From positions 1-6,154 of the forward strand of contig DATJXG010000217.1 of NCBI GenBank assembly GCA_035500455.1: 6,154 nt of DNA, given 5' to 3'. Position numbers and translations under genes: made by a program. Under the pieces are notes generated by a model that was given only the letters and a program-made list of their open reading frames with translations, did not search any database and had not been told where the DNA came from. Source of the stretch: DATJXG01 sp035500455 (GTDB lineage Bacteria > Acidobacteriota > Terriglobia > Terriglobales > Acidobacteriaceae). Position 1 is the first letter of the stretch. Each line of letters starts with the position of its first letter. Positions 4,367 to 6,154 of the stretch are shown here, one piece after another.

Positions 4367-5794
4367 TCACGGCGTCTCTTTTTGAATTCGCCTCCACGCC
4401 TGCTCAACATGGCGGCGCTCGGTGTTGGTCTGGCCGATGCACATGCGCAGGGTCAGCTTGTCGTTCAGCCGGGTGTGGGTGAGGTAGAGTTCGCCGCTGC
4501 GGTTCAATTTGTCCATCAGCGCCTGGTTGGCGGCGTCGCCTCCTTTGTGGCGAAAGCAAACCAGATTCAGGGGTGCGGGGGCGGCCAACTCGAAGCGCGA
4601 GTCTCCCTTTACCCAGGCGGCGAATTCCTGCGCCAGCTGCACGTGGCGGCGGACATGGTGTTGCAGACCCTCGATTCCATAGTGGCGAATGACGAACCAG
4701 AGTTTCAGCGAGCGGAAGCGGCGTCCCAGCGGAATTTGCCAGTCGCGGTAGTCGATTACCGCGCCCGATTCAGTGGCCTGGTTCTTGAGATACTCGGGCA
4801 GCACGCTCAATGTCTGGATGAGCGCCTTGCGGTCGGCCACCCAGAAGCAGTCGCAGTCGAAGTTGGTGAACATCCACTTGTGGGGATTGAAGCAGTAGCT
4901 ATCAGCGAGTTCGACGCCGTTCTGCAAGTGGCGAAACTCAGGACAGAGCGCGGCCGTGCCGGACATGGCGGCGTCCACATGCAGCCAGAGGTTTTGTTCG
5001 CGGCAGATGCGGCCGATCTCGGGCACCGGGTCTATCGCATTCGAAGACGTGGTGCCCACGGTGGCGGCCACGAAGCATGGGGTGAGGCCGTCGCGGCGGT
5101 CTTGTTCTAGCTGGCGGGCAAGAGCTTCCGGGCGCATGGCAAAGTTCTCATCTACTTCAACCAGGCGCAGATTCTGGCGGCCGATTCCTGCGATCTGCAC
5201 CGCCTTTTCGATCGACGAATGCGCCTGGGCCGAGGTGTAGGCGACGAGTTTGCCATCGCAGCCGCGCTGATTGCTGGCAAAGTTGCTGGCTCGTTCCCGC
5301 GCCGCCAGCAGTGCACATAACGATGCGCTCGAGGCGGTGTCCTGGATTACGCCGCCGCCGGTCCGCGAGGAGAGAAATTTTTCCGGCAATCCCAGCATTG
5401 GTACCAGCCAGTCGAGCACGTGGGTCTCAAGTTCGGTGCACGCCGGACTGGTGGCCCAGAGCATGCCTTGCACGTCGAGGCCGGAAGAGAGTAAATCGCC
5501 GAGAATCGAAGGCCCGGACGCGTTCGAAGGAAAGTAAGCAAAAAAATTCGGCGACTGCCAGTGAGTGATGCCGGGCAGGATCACCTTCTCTACGTCGCCG
5601 AGAATCTTTTCGAATGACTCGCCCTGGGCCGGGGCTGCGGGCGGCAACGAGGCGCGAATCTCGCCGGGCTTGACGCGCGAGAGCACAGGAAAGGTCTCGA
5701 CGCGCTGGTAGTAGTCCGCGATCCAATCCACCAAGGCGTGCCCGCAGCGGCGGAACTCCTCCGGCGGCATGTGGAAGCTTCGTTCTTCAGCCAT
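4367..5794 (-). CDS. PLP-dependent group II decarboxylase, aromatic-L-amino-acid decarboxylase-like
   Basis: Decarboxylates an aromatic L-amino acid (DOPA, 5-HTP, Trp, Tyr or Phe class) to the amine in the cytosol, using pyridoxal phosphate on a homodimer. The 475 residues match the family length (about 470-480). Visible motifs: SPNFFAYFP (81-89, substrate and dimer region), SPACTELET (116-124), VIQDTASSASL (149-159, phosphate binding), AHSS with H192 (ring stacking), VATVGTT (242-248), HVDAA with D274 (pyridine nitrogen), NPHKW with K306 (Schiff base). The mobile-loop tyrosine is present as Y335 in PEYLK, and G357 occupies the PLG position that is Ser in histidine decarboxylase. These residues favour true aromatic decarboxylation over aldehyde synthesis or histamine formation. 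I chose the ATG at 5792-5794 because GGAGG precedes it and the product starts like relatives. A TTG at 5858 or ATG at 5842 would add a tail encoded by a repeat-like hairpin. It follows the methyltransferase gene by about 70 nt. Confidence 0.93.
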   Translation of the reverse strand: MAEERSFHMPPEEFRRCGHALVDWIADYYQRVETFPVLSRVKPGEIRASLPPAAPAQGESFEKILGDVEKVILPGITHWQSPNFFAYFPSNASGPSILGDLLSSGLDVQGMLWATSPACTELETHVLDWLVPMLGLPEKFLSSRTGGGVIQDTASSASLCALLAARERASNFASNQRGCDGKLVAYTSAQAHSSIEKAVQIAGIGRQNLRLVEVDENFAMRPEALARQLEQDRRDGLTPCFVAATVGTTSSNAIDPVPEIGRICREQNLWLHVDAAMSGTAALCPEFRHLQNGVELADSYCFNPHKWMFTNFDCDCFWVADRKALIQTLSVLPEYLKNQATESGAVIDYRDWQIPLGRRFRSLKLWFVIRHYGIEGLQHHVRRHVQLAQEFAAWVKGDSRFELAAPAPLNLVCFRHKGGDAANQALMDKLNRSGELYLTHTRLNDKLTLRMCIGQTNTERRHVEQAWRRIQKETP

Positions 5795-5798
5795 CCAA

Positions 5799-5803
5799 CC
5801 TCC
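5799..5803 (-). promoter_or_regulatory. Shine-Dalgarno deciding the decarboxylase start
   Basis: Read on the reverse strand, GGAGG stands 4 nt before the ATG at 5792-5794. It is the best ribosome binding site near any of the in-frame candidates. Confidence 0.65.
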
Positions 5804-5817
5804 AAGGGGGCGGGTAG

Positions 5818-5836
5818 CGACGGGCTTGCCCCGTCG
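5818..5836. repeat. Perfect 7-bp hairpin in the decarboxylase leader
   Basis: CGACGGG (5818-5824) and CCCGTCG (5830-5836) form a perfect stem with loop CTTGC. It lies between the methyltransferase stop and the decarboxylase Shine-Dalgarno, 14 nt from the latter. It may be a dispersed repeat (the wording ACGGGGCAAGCCCGTCG is familiar from Acidobacteria spacers), an attenuator-like stem, or an RNA processing site. No T-run follows it on the reverse strand. Confidence 0.5.
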
Positions 5837-5865
5837 TGCCATCGCGAAGATTTTATCCAATCAAC

Positions 5866-6154
5866 TCAACCCAACTGCCCGTAGAAAACCCGCGTCCAGT
5901 ATTCAAACTCTACCTTCCCCTGCGAGTTGTGCTTCTCGAAGACGTCGCGCAAGGCAGCCAGCATGGGCTGGTAGTGCGGATCGTCGGGCTGGGGTGTATA
6001 CGAGGAAGACAGAAGGCGGCCCTCCAGTCCGGCGTAGTCGAATGTCTGGGTCATGCTGAGGGTGCGCTGCTGGAAGGCGGCGTGGCCGAACAGTTCGGGC
6101 AGGCGCGCGGCGGTGTGCTCATGGCGCACTTCCTGGTAGTCCGTGCCGTAGGTG
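5866..6154 (-). CDS. C-terminal fragment of a probable class I SAM-dependent methyltransferase, 5' truncated by window edge
   Basis: The frame is open from the window's right edge to a TGA at 5866-5868, giving 95 visible residues. The GTG at 6129 is internal, not a start. The segment beginning TYGTDYQEVRHEH, then FGHAAFQQRTLSMTQTFDYA, LEGRLLSSSYTPQPDDPHYQ, and ending VEFEYWTRVFYGQL resembles the C-terminal half of small-molecule or ubiquinone/menaquinone-type class I methyltransferases, in which the L.GR..S.SY.P blocks recur. The Rossmann glycine motif and SAM-binding acidic residue would lie upstream, so this is an assignment from a fragment. It is on the same strand as the decarboxylase, 70 nt upstream, and may share its transcript, but a common pathway is not shown. 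Confidence 0.68.
   Translation of the reverse strand, partial: TYGTDYQEVRHEHTAARLPELFGHAAFQQRTLSMTQTFDYAGLEGRLLSSSYTPQPDDPHYQPMLAALRDVFEKHNSQGKVEFEYWTRVFYGQLG

Noticed and set aside
4382..5110. 242-residue forward frame antisense to the decarboxylase
   Set aside because: Antisense shadow of a gene with unmistakable catalytic motifs; no domain recognised.
1..6154. CRISPR array, tRNA, rRNA, insertion sequence or phage module
   Set aside because: No regularly spaced repeat-spacer pattern, no tRNA cloverleaf or CCA end, no transposase motifs, and no integrase or phage structural protein were seen.

Overview
The window looks like chromosomal DNA of an Acidobacteriota bacterium (Terriglobia or Koribacter-like). 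This placement is an inference from protein style and gene content: a serine/threonine-kinase-type C-terminal beta-propeller ending in 'SDLYIVEGLK', a short TPR protein, a Cys-rich protein of a kind I associate with Acidobacteria, high-GC coding sequence, and intergenic spaces filled with small degenerate repeats. No search was run.

Layout. (1) 1-1206 (+) is the C-terminal part of a large protein whose visible portion is a PD40/TolB-like beta-propeller, most likely the sensor half of a Ser/Thr protein kinase. (2) 1207-1510 is non-coding and holds a heptanucleotide tandem repeat and a hairpin. (3) 1511-1789 (-) is a BrnA-family antitoxin-like protein with no BrnT toxin beside it. (4) 1790-1879 holds a 14-bp tandem duplication and a perfect 16-bp palindrome TGTTCCACGTGGAACA that matches the bacterial chromosomal parS (ParB-binding) site. 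(5) 1880-2623 (-) is recO. (6) 2624-2827 is a divergent intergenic region with three TTTGAAC boxes at exact 11-bp spacing running into the next start codon. (7) 2828-3139 (+) is a two-repeat TPR protein. (8) 3140-3307 is dominated by a long imperfect inverted repeat. (9) 3308-3748 and 3753-4253 (+) are a probable two-gene operon: an uncharacterised Cys-rich protein and a hotdog-fold acyl-CoA thioesterase. (10) 4254-4366 is a convergent intergenic region. (11) 4367-5794 (-) is a group II PLP-dependent aromatic-L-amino-acid-decarboxylase-like enzyme. (12) 5866-6154 (-) is the C-terminus of a probable SAM-dependent methyltransferase upstream of it.

How the genes relate. Most are unrelated housekeeping or accessory functions. 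Supported couplings are the Cys-rich protein with the thioesterase (4-nt gap, same strand) and, more weakly, the methyltransferase with the decarboxylase (same strand, 70-nt gap). The strongest non-genic signal is the parS-like site, which would mark this segment as a ParB loading point in the origin-proximal domain. I see no clear new multi-gene defence or biosynthetic system. The best candidates for undescribed biology are the Cys-rich protein, the orphan antitoxin next to the parS site, and the phased TTTGAAC array.
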